Part shown: piece by piece, positions 54,665 through 63,175 of the stretch
Numbering within the stretch: position 1 is the first letter of the stretch
Layout: every line of letters begins with the position of its first letter
Source of the DNA: Christiangramia sediminis
GTDB taxonomy: Bacteria > Bacteroidota > Bacteroidia > Flavobacteriales > Flavobacteriaceae
Direction of reading: 5' to 3'
DNA: 64,000 bases
NCBI RefSeq assembly: GCF_020552705.1
Contig: NZ_JAJBZG010000005.1
Location: forward strand, 496,001 to 560,000
Notes under the pieces: model-generated
What the model saw: the letters and a program-made list of their open reading frames with translations, nothing else
Database searches by the model: none
Told to the model about the DNA's origin: nothing
Position numbers and translations under genes: made by a program

Positions 54665-54669
54665 AATTT

Positions 54670-56568
54670 TTAATAGGCTCGGTCTTTATTCCCTTCGAAA
54701 AAGTTCATAAATGCTCTGTTTACTACTCTATTACCTCCGGGTGTGGGATAATTACCAGTAAAATACCAATCTCCCAGGTTTTTGGGACAGGCTTTATGAA
54801 GGTTATCTACTGTTTGATAGATCACCTTGACCTCTGCATTTACGTCTTCGTTACTAAGTAGCTCTGAGATTTTATCAGAAATTTCTTCATCCGTAAACGG
54901 ATCGTAGATCTCCTTAACAAAGTTCTGAACTTCTTTATCGTCAAGGTCTACCTGCACTTTGCATTTATCGTACACCTTTTCTACAATATCATATTGATTA
55001 TTATCTTTTAAAAGCTCTAGAGCTGCTCTAAATGCTACCAGATCTTCCAGTCTGGCCATATCTATTCCATAACAATCAGGATACCTAATTTGAGGAGCAG
55101 AGGAAACAACCACGATCTTTTTAGGCTTTAACCTATCCATCATTTTAATGATACTCTTTTTAAGAGTTGTACCTCTAACGATACTATCATCTATGATCAC
55201 TAAATTATCCTCAGGCTTGACAACCCCGTAAGTAACATCATAAACGTGAGCCACCAAATCATCACGACTGCTGTCTTCAGTAATAAATGTTCTAAGTTTT
55301 ACATCCTTGATAGCGATCTTTTCTGTCCTTAGACGATGTGAAAGTATTTCCTGAAGCCTTGCATCAGTAAGAGTTTCTTTTTCCTCAAGAATCGCTTCAT
55401 TCTTTTGTTTGTTCAGTTCATCCTGTGCAGCTTCTACCATTCCGTAGAAAGAAGTTTCAGCCGTATTGGGAATGAAAGAGAAAACTGTTTTCAGGGTATC
55501 GTGATCTATAGATTTTAGCACATCTGGCATCAGTAATCGCCCAAGCATTTTCCGCTCCTGATAAATTTCAGCATCACTTCCTCGAGAAAAATAGATACGT
55601 TCAAAAGAACATGCTTTTCTTTCTAATGGTTCGAGAATCTCTGTGATAGAAACATCTCCATTCTTTTTAGTGATAATTGCATTTCCTGGAGGTAATTCAT
55701 GTACATCATCAAAATCTACATTAAATACGGTTTGAATTACCGGCCTTTCTGAAGCCACCACCACCACTTCATCATCTTTATAGTAATAGGCGGGTCTTAT
55801 TCCGGCTGGATCACGTAATACAAAGGAATCACCGTGACCAATTAATCCGGCCATGGCATAACCACCATCCCAGTCTTTCGAAGATTTTCTAAGGATCTTG
55901 GCAACATTCAGTTTTTCAGCTATTACCGGGGAGGCTTCAACCTTTGAATACCCTTGCTTTTTTAGTTTTTTGTATAATTTACGAACTTCATCATCCAGAA
56001 AATGACCAATCTTTTCCATGACGGTAACAGTATCGGCTCTTTCTTTCGGATGCTGACCAAGCTCCACAAGATTATTGAAAAGCTTATTCACATTCGTCAT
56101 ATTAAAATTCCCGGCCACGATAAGGTTACGGTGCATCCAGTTATTTTGTCTCAGGAAAGGATGAACGCTTTCTATGCTGTTCTTTCCAAAAGTTCCATAT
56201 CGCACGTGCCCCAGAAAAACCTCTCCCAGATAAGGAATATGTCTTTTTTGAAGCTCTGTATCTTCTGCATACTCAGGATTGGCCTGAATCTCCTCATTAA
56301 TCCTTTCGTTGATCTGTGCAAAAATATCCTGAATTGGTTGTGCAGCATTGGATCTAACCCGACTGATATATCTTTCTCCCGGAATAGTATTGAGTTTGAT
56401 ACTTGCAAAACCAGCACCATCCTGACCACGGTTATGTTGCTTTTCCATCATCAGGTACATTTTATTTACACCATAAAATGCTGTCCCGTATTTTTTCTTA
56501 TAGTAATCAAGAGGTTTTAAAAGCCTTATATGTGCAATTCCGCATTCGTGTTTTAAAGCATCACTCAT
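54670..56568 (-). CDS. purF: Amidophosphoribosyltransferase, long form
   Basis: A 632-residue Ntn-type amidotransferase fused to a phosphoribosyltransferase. Cys9 (KHECGIAHI) would be the nucleophile after removal of an eight-residue propeptide; glutaminase motifs RGQDGAGFASI and HVRYGTFG follow. The PRPP loop is VIIDDSIVRGTTLKKSI. It is clearly longer than the roughly 500-residue E. coli PurF, with extra segments around residues 170-220 and 360-430. PurF makes phosphoribosylamine, the first purine step; the long form is a known flavobacterial variant. Whether it is the main PurF cannot be told here. Confidence 0.88.
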   Translation of the reverse strand: MSDALKHECGIAHIRLLKPLDYYKKKYGTAFYGVNKMYLMMEKQHNRGQDGAGFASIKLNTIPGERYISRVRSNAAQPIQDIFAQINERINEEIQANPEYAEDTELQKRHIPYLGEVFLGHVRYGTFGKNSIESVHPFLRQNNWMHRNLIVAGNFNMTNVNKLFNNLVELGQHPKERADTVTVMEKIGHFLDDEVRKLYKKLKKQGYSKVEASPVIAEKLNVAKILRKSSKDWDGGYAMAGLIGHGDSFVLRDPAGIRPAYYYKDDEVVVVASERPVIQTVFNVDFDDVHELPPGNAIITKKNGDVSITEILEPLERKACSFERIYFSRGSDAEIYQERKMLGRLLMPDVLKSIDHDTLKTVFSFIPNTAETSFYGMVEAAQDELNKQKNEAILEEKETLTDARLQEILSHRLRTEKIAIKDVKLRTFITEDSSRDDLVAHVYDVTYGVVKPEDNLVIIDDSIVRGTTLKKSIIKMMDRLKPKKIVVVSSAPQIRYPDCYGIDMARLEDLVAFRAALELLKDNNQYDIVEKVYDKCKVQVDLDDKEVQNFVKEIYDPFTDEEISDKISELLSNEDVNAEVKVIYQTVDNLHKACPKNLGDWYFTGNYPTPGGNRVVNRAFMNFFEGNKDRAY

Positions 56569-56605
56569 ATCTTAGTTTCCTTTAGGAATTTTGTTGTGTT
56601 TGTCA

Positions 56606-56632
56606 CAAAAAAAGCCCTGAAATTACAGGGTA
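56606..56632 (-). terminator. Intrinsic terminator after the PfkB kinase gene
   Basis: Stem CCCTG / CAGGG with loop TAATTT and seven T on the minus strand, ahead of the purF-like gene. Confidence 0.8.
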
Positions 56633-56638
56633 TTATAT

Positions 56639-57562
56639 TTAATCTAGTTGTGTTTCGAATTGTGTTAACCTCTTGAATTCGTCAAGCCTTTTATTCATTT
56701 GATCTCCGGTTAGCGATTGCATCCTTTCGGTACCAAACTTCTCTACACAAAAGGAGGCAAGATTGGAACCGTAAATAATCGCGCTCTTCATATTTTCAAA
56801 AGAGATGTCACCTGTTCTGGCAAGATAGCCTATAAAACCTCCGGCGAAAGTATCACCTGCTCCGGTTGGATCAAAAACTTCTTCCAACGGAAGAGCCGGC
56901 GCAAAAAATATCTGATCTTTATGGAAAAGCAAGGCGCCATGTTCTCCTTTTTTGATAACGACATATTTAGGACCCATTTCCTCAATTTTCCTGGCCGCTT
57001 TTACTAAGGAATATTCTCCGGAAAGTTGTCTTGCTTCCTCATCATTAATGGTGATCACATCTACTTTTGCGATTACCTTCATTAAATCATCAAGACTGTT
57101 GTCCATCCAGAAGTTCATGGTATCCAAAACCACAAGTTTTGGATTCTTCACCTGTTCCAGTACACTTAATTGAACTAAAGGGTGCAGATTTCCAAGCATT
57201 ACAAACTCGGCATCTTTATGTGTTTGTGGTACTACAGGATTAAAATCTGCAAGTACATTAAGTTGGGTGTCCAGGGTATCTCTTGTATTCAGGTCGTTGT
57301 GATATTTACCACTCCAGAAGAAGGTTTTACCGCCTTTTACGATTTCAACACCTTCTATATCTATTTTGTTGTTTTTTAAAAGGTCAAGATATTCTTCAGG
57401 AAAATCATCCCCAACTACAGATACTACAGCAGTGTTAATATCAAAATTTGAAGCTGAAAGGCCAATATAAGTGGCGGCACCGCCTAAAATTTTATCTGTT
57501 TTTCCAAAAGGGGTTTCAATGGCATCGAACGCAACGGTTCCTACAATAAGTAATTTACTCAT
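56639..57562 (-). CDS. PfkB-family sugar/nucleoside kinase
   Basis: A ribokinase-family kinase started here at the ATG complementing 57560-57562 (307 residues, SKLLIVGTVAFDAIETPFG); an earlier in-frame ATG lies upstream of the -7 element. The signature DPTGAGDTFAGGFIGYLA holds the catalytic Asp and anion hole, and GGAATYIGLSASNF is the substrate-side motif. Members phosphorylate ribose, adenosine or related sugars; adenosine kinase is possible but not proven. It precedes the purF-like gene, hinting at nucleotide salvage. Confidence 0.88.
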   Translation of the reverse strand: MSKLLIVGTVAFDAIETPFGKTDKILGGAATYIGLSASNFDINTAVVSVVGDDFPEEYLDLLKNNKIDIEGVEIVKGGKTFFWSGKYHNDLNTRDTLDTQLNVLADFNPVVPQTHKDAEFVMLGNLHPLVQLSVLEQVKNPKLVVLDTMNFWMDNSLDDLMKVIAKVDVITINDEEARQLSGEYSLVKAARKIEEMGPKYVVIKKGEHGALLFHKDQIFFAPALPLEEVFDPTGAGDTFAGGFIGYLARTGDISFENMKSAIIYGSNLASFCVEKFGTERMQSLTGDQMNKRLDEFKRLTQFETQLD

Positions 57563-57584
57563 AACGGGTTTTAAAATGACGCTG

Positions 57585-57592
57585 CAAATATA
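57585..57592 (-). promoter_or_regulatory. -7 promoter element (TATATTTG) for the PfkB kinase
   Basis: Minus-strand TAnnTTTG match 23 bp before the chosen start, which supports that start over the longer frame. Confidence 0.55.
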
Positions 57593-57636
57593 CAGTTTGT
57601 TTTTCAAGGTATAAACCTCAAATAAGGTCCAAAATG

Positions 57637-58101
57637 TTAAGCTTTATAGCCAGTGTCTTCCAACAGGTCTTTAGCTTTTGAAGCCATCACCGCCAATTCA
57701 TCACATCGTTCATTTTGTGGGTGGTCATTATGACCTTTAATCCATTGAAATTGCACTTCATGTCTCCGGAAAACTTTTAAGAAGGCTTTCCAGAGATCTG
57801 TGTTTTTTCGGTTTGCGAAATTTTTCTTTTCCCAGTTGAACACCCAGCCTTTATTGACCGCATCTGCAACATATTTAGAATCTGTGAAGACCTTCGCTGG
57901 AGTCCCCGGATTTTTTAGTTTGCTAATAGCTACGATAACTGCCATTAATTCCATCCGGTTGTTGGTGGTAAGCTTGAAGCCCTGGGCAAATTCTTTTCTA
58001 TAGGGCTTGCCTACCCATTCCATCACCACTCCAAAACCTCCGGGTCCCGGGTTGCCTCGTGCTGCACCATCGGTATAAATATGAACTTTTGGACTTTGCA
58101 C
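57637..58101 (-). CDS. rnhA: Ribonuclease HI
   Basis: RNase HI degrades the RNA of RNA-DNA hybrids. The 154-residue enzyme has the catalytic acidic set: Asp in YTDGAARGNPGPGGFG, Glu in NRMELMAVI, Asp in FTDSKYVADAV and Asp in NERCDELA. The start codon is GTG, overlapping the purN stop by one base (TAGTG), so purN and rnhA are translationally coupled. Confidence 0.96.
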   Translation of the reverse strand: MQSPKVHIYTDGAARGNPGPGGFGVVMEWVGKPYRKEFAQGFKLTTNNRMELMAVIVAISKLKNPGTPAKVFTDSKYVADAVNKGWVFNWEKKNFANRKNTDLWKAFLKVFRRHEVQFQWIKGHNDHPQNERCDELAVMASKAKDLLEDTGYKA

Positions 58102-58697
58102 TAGTTATTTTTTTCTAATAGTTGCTGAATCACTTCCGGAAAATGCCTGTATTCCAAATCATGGATTTTTGCGGCCAGGCTCTCTGCAGTATCATGATTT
58201 TCTATGCCGGTAGTAGCCTGAAAAATGGTGTTTCCTTCATCATATTTTTCATTCACATAATGTATGGTGATTCCGCTTTCCTTTTCCTTATCCTCAATAA
58301 CTGTTTCATGGACCCTGGAGCCATACATTCCTTTTCCACCGTATTTAGGTAGTAAAGCCGGGTGGATATTTATAATTTTATCAGGGAACTCCTGGATGAT
58401 ATTAGAAGGGAATAACCATAAAAACCCCGCCAGCACAATAATGTCGGGATTCATGTCTTTTAAGACATTTAATACATCATTAGTTTGATAAAGGGCCTCC
58501 TTGTCGAACAGTAAAGCTTTTACATTAAGATCATGTGCTCTCTTTAATGCACCCGCCGATCTGCGGTTGGAAAGAACCGCTACAACCTCAATATTTTTGG
58601 AATTTTGGAAATATTTGATGATATTTTCGGCATTGGTGCCGGAACCCGAAGCAAAAATTACAATCTTTTTTGTGTTAGGACTTTTTTTCTTACTCAA
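58101..58697 (-). CDS. purN: Phosphoribosylglycinamide formyltransferase
   Basis: PurN formylates GAR with 10-formyl-THF in purine synthesis. The 198-residue protein shows the N-terminal KIVIFASGSGTNAENI motif, LAGFLWLFPSNII, the HPALLPKYGGKGMYG catalytic segment with the conserved Asn/His pair (INIHPALLP), and GITIHYVNEKYDEGNTIFQ. The start follows a Lys-rich MSKKKSPNTKK. It is divergent from acpP. Confidence 0.96.
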   Translation of the reverse strand: MSKKKSPNTKKIVIFASGSGTNAENIIKYFQNSKNIEVVAVLSNRRSAGALKRAHDLNVKALLFDKEALYQTNDVLNVLKDMNPDIIVLAGFLWLFPSNIIQEFPDKIINIHPALLPKYGGKGMYGSRVHETVIEDKEKESGITIHYVNEKYDEGNTIFQATTGIENHDTAESLAAKIHDLEYRHFPEVIQQLLEKNN

Positions 58698-58806
58698 AAT
58701 AAGGCTGTTAACATTTATTAGGATGTAAAATTAATTGCTTTCAATGAATTTATGTAAATTACCATCACATTTTTAGAGGAAAAATCGGTTTTAAAATAAA
58801 GTTTTT

Positions 58807-58814
58807 TATTTTTG
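58807..58814 (+). promoter_or_regulatory. -7 promoter element (TATTTTTG) for acpP-fabF-rnc
   Basis: TAnnTTTG match 29 bp upstream of the acpP start. Confidence 0.6.
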
Positions 58815-58843
58815 CCACCTAATCAAAATTAAAATAAAAAATT

Positions 58844-59080
58844 ATGTCAGACATTGCATCAAGAGTAAAAGCTATTATCGTTGACAAATTGGGAGTTGAC
58901 GAAAATGAAGTTGTAAACGAAGCCAGCTTCACCAACGACTTGGGTGCTGATTCACTAGACACGGTAGAATTGATCATGGAATTTGAGAAGGAATTTGACA
59001 TTCAGATCCCAGATGATCAGGCAGAGAATATTGCTACTGTAGGTCAGGCAATTTCATATATCGAAGACGCTAAAAAATAA
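58844..59080 (+). CDS. acpP: Acyl carrier protein
   Basis: A 78-residue acidic four-helix carrier of fatty acid intermediates. The phosphopantetheine attachment serine is Ser37 in [12 protein letters not shown], and the C-terminus has [19 protein letters not shown]. fabF follows after 13 bp, the usual bacterial arrangement. Confidence 0.98.
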   Translation: MSDIASRVKAIIVDKLGVDENEVVNEASFTNDLGADSLDTVELIMEFEKEFDIQIPDDQAENIATVGQAISYIEDAKK

Positions 59081-59093
59081 ATCAACACACCAT

Positions 59094-60347
59094 ATGGAGT
59101 TAAAGCGAGTAGTAGTTACAGGCCTTGGTGCCTTAACCCCAATTGGTAACAATTTAGAGGAATATTGGGAGGGACTTGTAAACGGTAAAAGTGGTAGCGC
59201 GCCTATCACTTATTTTGATACCGAAAAGTTCAAGACTAAATTCGCTTGCGAACTCAAAAACTTCAATCCGCTTGATCATTTTGATCGTAAGGAAGCGAGA
59301 AAACTTGACAGGTTCGCTCAGTATGCCATGGTTTCTGCAGATGAAGCCATTCTGGATTCAGGAATTGACCTTGATACGGTAGACAAATTCCGCGTAGGCG
59401 TGATTTGGGGTGCCGGGATAGGCGGTCTTGAAACTTTTCAGAATGAAGTTATCAATTTTGCGGAAGGTGATGGCTCTCCAAGATTCAATCCTTTCTTTAT
59501 TCCGAAGATGATCGCAGATATTGCCCCGGGTAATATCTCTATCAAACACGGATTTATGGGCGCTAATTATACCACAGTATCCGCCTGCGCATCTTCAGCA
59601 AATGCTATGATAGATGCCCTGAACAATATACGTTTGGGATACAGTGATATAATTGTTTCCGGAGGATCTGAAGCGGCTGTTACGATAGCGGGAATGGGCG
59701 GATTTAACGCAATGCATGCTCTTTCTACTAGAAATGACAGTCCTGAAACTGCATCAAGACCTTTTGATGCAACCAGGGATGGATTCGTGCTTGGTGAAGG
59801 TGGTGGAGCGCTTATACTGGAAGAGTACGAGCACGCCAAAGCCAGAGGAGCCAAGATCTATGCGGAAGTACTGGGGGGAGGATTATCCTCAGATGCTTAC
59901 CATATGACTGCACCTCATCCTGAAGGAGATGGCGTAGTAGCGGTGATGAAGAATTGCCTTAAAAATGCCGGACTAAACCCCGAAGACGTTGATGCGATTA
60001 ATACACATGGAACTTCAACCCCTCTTGGAGATGTTGCTGAACTTAAAGCAATATCCAAGGTTTTTGGAGATCATGCAAAAACCATGAATATCAACTCTAC
60101 CAAGTCCATGACCGGTCATTTACTGGGAGCAGCGGGCGCTATTGAAGCAATTGCAGCAATCCTTTCCATGAAGCATGGAATTGTACCTCCAACGATTAAT
60201 CATGAACATATTGACGAAAATATCGATCCTGAATTAAACCTTACTCTTAATAAGGCTCAGAAAAGAGACGTTAATGTGGTAATGAGCAATACATTTGGTT
60301 TTGGAGGACACAATGCGTGCGTGGTGTTTAAAAAACTTGACGAATAA
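59094..60347 (+). CDS. fabF: 3-oxoacyl-ACP synthase II
   Basis: FabF elongates acyl-ACP with malonyl-ACP. The 417-residue protein has the catalytic Cys165 in TVSACASSANAM and the two histidines in INTHGTSTPLGD and SMTGHLLGAAGAIEA, with GFGGHNACVVF at the C-terminal end. RNase III begins 3 bp after its stop. Confidence 0.98.
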   Translation: MELKRVVVTGLGALTPIGNNLEEYWEGLVNGKSGSAPITYFDTEKFKTKFACELKNFNPLDHFDRKEARKLDRFAQYAMVSADEAILDSGIDLDTVDKFRVGVIWGAGIGGLETFQNEVINFAEGDGSPRFNPFFIPKMIADIAPGNISIKHGFMGANYTTVSACASSANAMIDALNNIRLGYSDIIVSGGSEAAVTIAGMGGFNAMHALSTRNDSPETASRPFDATRDGFVLGEGGGALILEEYEHAKARGAKIYAEVLGGGLSSDAYHMTAPHPEGDGVVAVMKNCLKNAGLNPEDVDAINTHGTSTPLGDVAELKAISKVFGDHAKTMNINSTKSMTGHLLGAAGAIEAIAAILSMKHGIVPPTINHEHIDENIDPELNLTLNKAQKRDVNVVMSNTFGFGGHNACVVFKKLDE

Positions 60348-60350
60348 ACG

Positions 60351-61082
60351 ATGAGTGTTATTCGTAACATATTAAATTCCCGTTCTTCTAAAGGCGGGAA
60401 TTTTTTTAATATACTTACTAAAATTCTGGGATTTAAACCTAAATCCATCACCCATTATAAAAAAGCCTTTACGCATCGGTCTTTAAACAGAAAAGATGAA
60501 GAAGGGAATGCCATTAATTTTGAAAGGATGGAATTTCTTGGGGATGCCATGCTAAGTGCGGTGGTAGCATCCCATTTATTTAAAGCTGTGCCCGGAGGTA
60601 ATGAAGGTTATCTAACCAAAATGCGCTCTAAAGTGGTTAGCCGAAAACATCTCAATGAACTTGGGAAAGACCTAGACCTTATTGCACATGTTCAAACAAA
60701 TATCCCCAAAAACCAGTTTGGTGTTAATATTCACGGAAACTTATTTGAAGCTTTAATTGGAGCGATCTATCTAGACCGCGGTTATAAATATTGTAAAAGA
60801 TTTATCTACGAGAGGGTCATAGATCCATATGTAGATATTGAACAGCTGGAAGGTAAAGTAATAAGCTATAAAAGTCTTGTTATTGAATGGTGCCAGAAGG
60901 AAAAAAAAGAATTCGATTTTAATATTTATGAGGATACGGGCAACGATGAACTTAAGCACTTTGCGGTAAAACTGCGAATTGATGGGCGCGTTGTAGGTAA
61001 GGCAAGAGCTACTTCAAAGAAAAAAGCCGAGGAAAAAGCCTCTAAAAGAGCTTATTATGCTCTTCAGACACAAATGGATTAA
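60351..61082 (+). CDS. rnc: Ribonuclease III
   Basis: RNase III cuts double-stranded RNA in rRNA and mRNA maturation. The 243-residue protein has the signature ERMEFLGDAMLSAVV with the catalytic Glu and Asp, a second acidic pair in LFEALIGAIYLDRG, and a C-terminal dsRNA-binding domain (KSLVIEWCQKEKKEF, RATSKKKAEEKASKRAYYAL). It is 3 bp from fabF and probably shares the acpP promoter. Confidence 0.97.
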   Translation: MSVIRNILNSRSSKGGNFFNILTKILGFKPKSITHYKKAFTHRSLNRKDEEGNAINFERMEFLGDAMLSAVVASHLFKAVPGGNEGYLTKMRSKVVSRKHLNELGKDLDLIAHVQTNIPKNQFGVNIHGNLFEALIGAIYLDRGYKYCKRFIYERVIDPYVDIEQLEGKVISYKSLVIEWCQKEKKEFDFNIYEDTGNDELKHFAVKLRIDGRVVGKARATSKKKAEEKASKRAYYALQTQMD

Positions 61083-61197
61083 ATTTTTAAGGATTTCACG
61101 TAAACTAAAACGTTTTCGTAAAAAATTATGAATTTTTGAGCCTTAATATCTTCATTTTGTTAATCATATAGTATCTTTAACCTTAAAGTATTAGTTT

Positions 61198-61683
61198 ATG
61201 CAATCGCATAAAACACTCCTGGAAGTTGAAGATGAGCATTTTAATTTGATCGCCATTTATTCCTCACTCGAGGGGTATAAAATGGCGTATTTTTTAAATA
61301 AGTATCTTAAAGTCAGGCTTGAAAGGGAGCGAATGGATATTGACTTTAACCATACTGAATATAATGCACTATATGCCCTGTTCTCACATAAAGATCCAAA
61401 CTCCTATTATAGCTTAGATCTTGTGGCTAATAAATTTAAAGGGAAGCCTAAAAAAATTCTCAGTTCAGGATCACTATTTGAAGAGGAAGAACTGAGCCCT
61501 CAGGAAGTAAATCTAATTCCTGAATATAATAAGGTTGATTATTTTCTAAAGATAAGTGAAGAGATCCAACCAAAAGAATTTAATAAGATGCTCAATATAA
61601 TAGGGCAGATACCTGGAGTACAGGCTGCATATGCTATTGAAATAGAAAATTTAAAATCCAAACAAAATCTAATATTCGAATAA
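61198..61683 (+). CDS. IPExxxVDY family protein
   Basis: A 161-residue protein restricted, as far as I know, to Bacteroidota and named for its motif, seen here as LIPEYNKVDYFLKI. Its function is unknown. The rest is mixed alpha/beta with no signal peptide or membrane helix. It is consistently found next to the pyruvate kinase gene; here its stop overlaps the pyk start (TAATG), so the two are translationally coupled. Confidence 0.92.
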   Translation: MQSHKTLLEVEDEHFNLIAIYSSLEGYKMAYFLNKYLKVRLERERMDIDFNHTEYNALYALFSHKDPNSYYSLDLVANKFKGKPKKILSSGSLFEEEELSPQEVNLIPEYNKVDYFLKISEEIQPKEFNKMLNIIGQIPGVQAAYAIEIENLKSKQNLIFE

Positions 61684-63113
61684 TGCCTACCAACAAAAAA
61701 ACAAAAATAGTAGCCACGCTGGGCCCTGCAACCAGTAGTAAGGATGTGTTAAGGAAAATGCTGCAGGCGGGCGTGAATGTTTTTCGTATCAATTTCTCTC
61801 ATGCAAATTATGATGATGTCAGGGAAAGGATCCAAATGATTCGAGAGCTGAACGAAGAGGACGGCTTTAACGCTGCTATTCTAGGAGATCTCCAGGGCCC
61901 GAAACTTCGAGTTGGGGTAATGAAGGAAGAAGTAGTAGTGAATGAAGGAGATCAGATTGTTTTTGCTACAGGCAAGGAATTCAAAGGAACTGCCGAAAGA
62001 GTTTATATGAATTATGACTCTTTTCCAAGGGATGTTAAGGCTGGGGAAAGAATTTTGCTGGATGATGGTAAACTTATCTTTGAAGTGGTGAAAACCAATA
62101 AAAAGGATGAAGTAAAGACCAAAGTTATTCAGGGAGGTCCTTTAAAATCTAAGAAAGGAGTAAATCTTCCAAATACTAATATTTCACTGCCTGCTCTAAC
62201 CGAAAAGGATATTAAGGATGCAGAGTTTGCCTGTGAAATGGGAGTAGACTGGATGGCGCTTTCTTTTGTAAGACATGCGGAAGATCTTATGGAACTTCAG
62301 GAACTTATAAAAAAGCACTCCAAATATAAGATCCCGATTATTGCTAAAATTGAGAAACCTGAAGGGGTTGCTAATATTGATAAAATTGTAGCCTATTGTG
62401 ACGGATTGATGGTTGCACGTGGCGATCTGGGTGTTGAAATTCCTGCACAGGAAGTTCCGTTAATTCAGAAGAAACTGGTGCTTACAGCAAAAAAAGCACG
62501 AATTCCGGTGATCATCGCCACTCAAATGATGGAGACCATGATCACGAGTCTAACTCCTACGAGAGCTGAGGTGAACGATGTTGCAAACTCTGTAATGGAT
62601 GGTGCAGATGCGGTGATGTTAAGCGGAGAAACCTCTGTTGGGCAGTATCCGGTTCAGGTAATCCAGAAAATGGCGCAGATACTTGAAAGTGTAGAGAATT
62701 CTCCATTGATCAAGGTGCCACACGAGCCACCACATGTAAGGACCAAGAGATATATCACTAAAGCTGTTTGTTTCCATGCGGCGCATATGGCGAACGAGAT
62801 CAAAGCAAAAGCTATTTGTACATTGACCAACAGTGGGTATACAGCATTTCAGATTTCAGCCTGGAGACCCGAAGCGCATATTCTGGTATTCACTTCTAAC
62901 AGGAGAATTCTTAATCAGTTAAGTTTACTTTGGGGAGTGAAAGCTTTCTTCTACGATAAATTTGTAAGTACAGATGAAACGATAGATGATATAAATGTCA
63001 TGGCGAAGAAATTCAAATTTGTGGAAACTGGTGATTTTACGATCAATCTCGCTGCAATGCCTATTACTGCTAAAGGAATGGTGAATACCTTGCGTGTTTC
63101 TGAGATAGTATAG
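61683..63113 (+). CDS. pyk: Pyruvate kinase
   Basis: Pyk converts PEP and ADP to pyruvate and ATP. The 476-residue enzyme starts TKIVATLGPATSSKDVLRKM and shows GDLQGPKLRVG, the metal/active-site segment IPIIAKIEKPEGVANID, ARGDLGVEIPAQEVPL and DGADAVMLSGETSVGQYP. The C-terminal domain (SNRRILNQLSLLWGVKAFF) is the usual regulatory part. Last gene of the acpP-rnc-pyk direction, closed by a terminator shared with dinB. Confidence 0.97.
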   Translation: MPTNKKTKIVATLGPATSSKDVLRKMLQAGVNVFRINFSHANYDDVRERIQMIRELNEEDGFNAAILGDLQGPKLRVGVMKEEVVVNEGDQIVFATGKEFKGTAERVYMNYDSFPRDVKAGERILLDDGKLIFEVVKTNKKDEVKTKVIQGGPLKSKKGVNLPNTNISLPALTEKDIKDAEFACEMGVDWMALSFVRHAEDLMELQELIKKHSKYKIPIIAKIEKPEGVANIDKIVAYCDGLMVARGDLGVEIPAQEVPLIQKKLVLTAKKARIPVIIATQMMETMITSLTPTRAEVNDVANSVMDGADAVMLSGETSVGQYPVQVIQKMAQILESVENSPLIKVPHEPPHVRTKRYITKAVCFHAAHMANEIKAKAICTLTNSGYTAFQISAWRPEAHILVFTSNRRILNQLSLLWGVKAFFYDKFVSTDETIDDINVMAKKFKFVETGDFTINLAAMPITAKGMVNTLRVSEIV

Positions 63114-63132
63114 ATTACACAAAAATAAATTT

Positions 63133-63174
63133 AAAGCCACGAATGTATCAATAAGGTATATTCGTGGCTTTTTT
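63133..63174. terminator. Bidirectional terminator between pyk and dinB
   Basis: Stem AAAGCCACGAAT / ATTCGTGGCTTT around a 15-nt loop, with T tract on the plus side and A-rich left flank for the minus side. Confidence 0.85.
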
Positions 63175-63175
63175 A

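Noticed and set aside
57563-57607. Fifteen-codon extension of the PfkB kinase
   Set aside because: It starts upstream of the likely promoter, and the family N-terminus begins at SKLLIVG.
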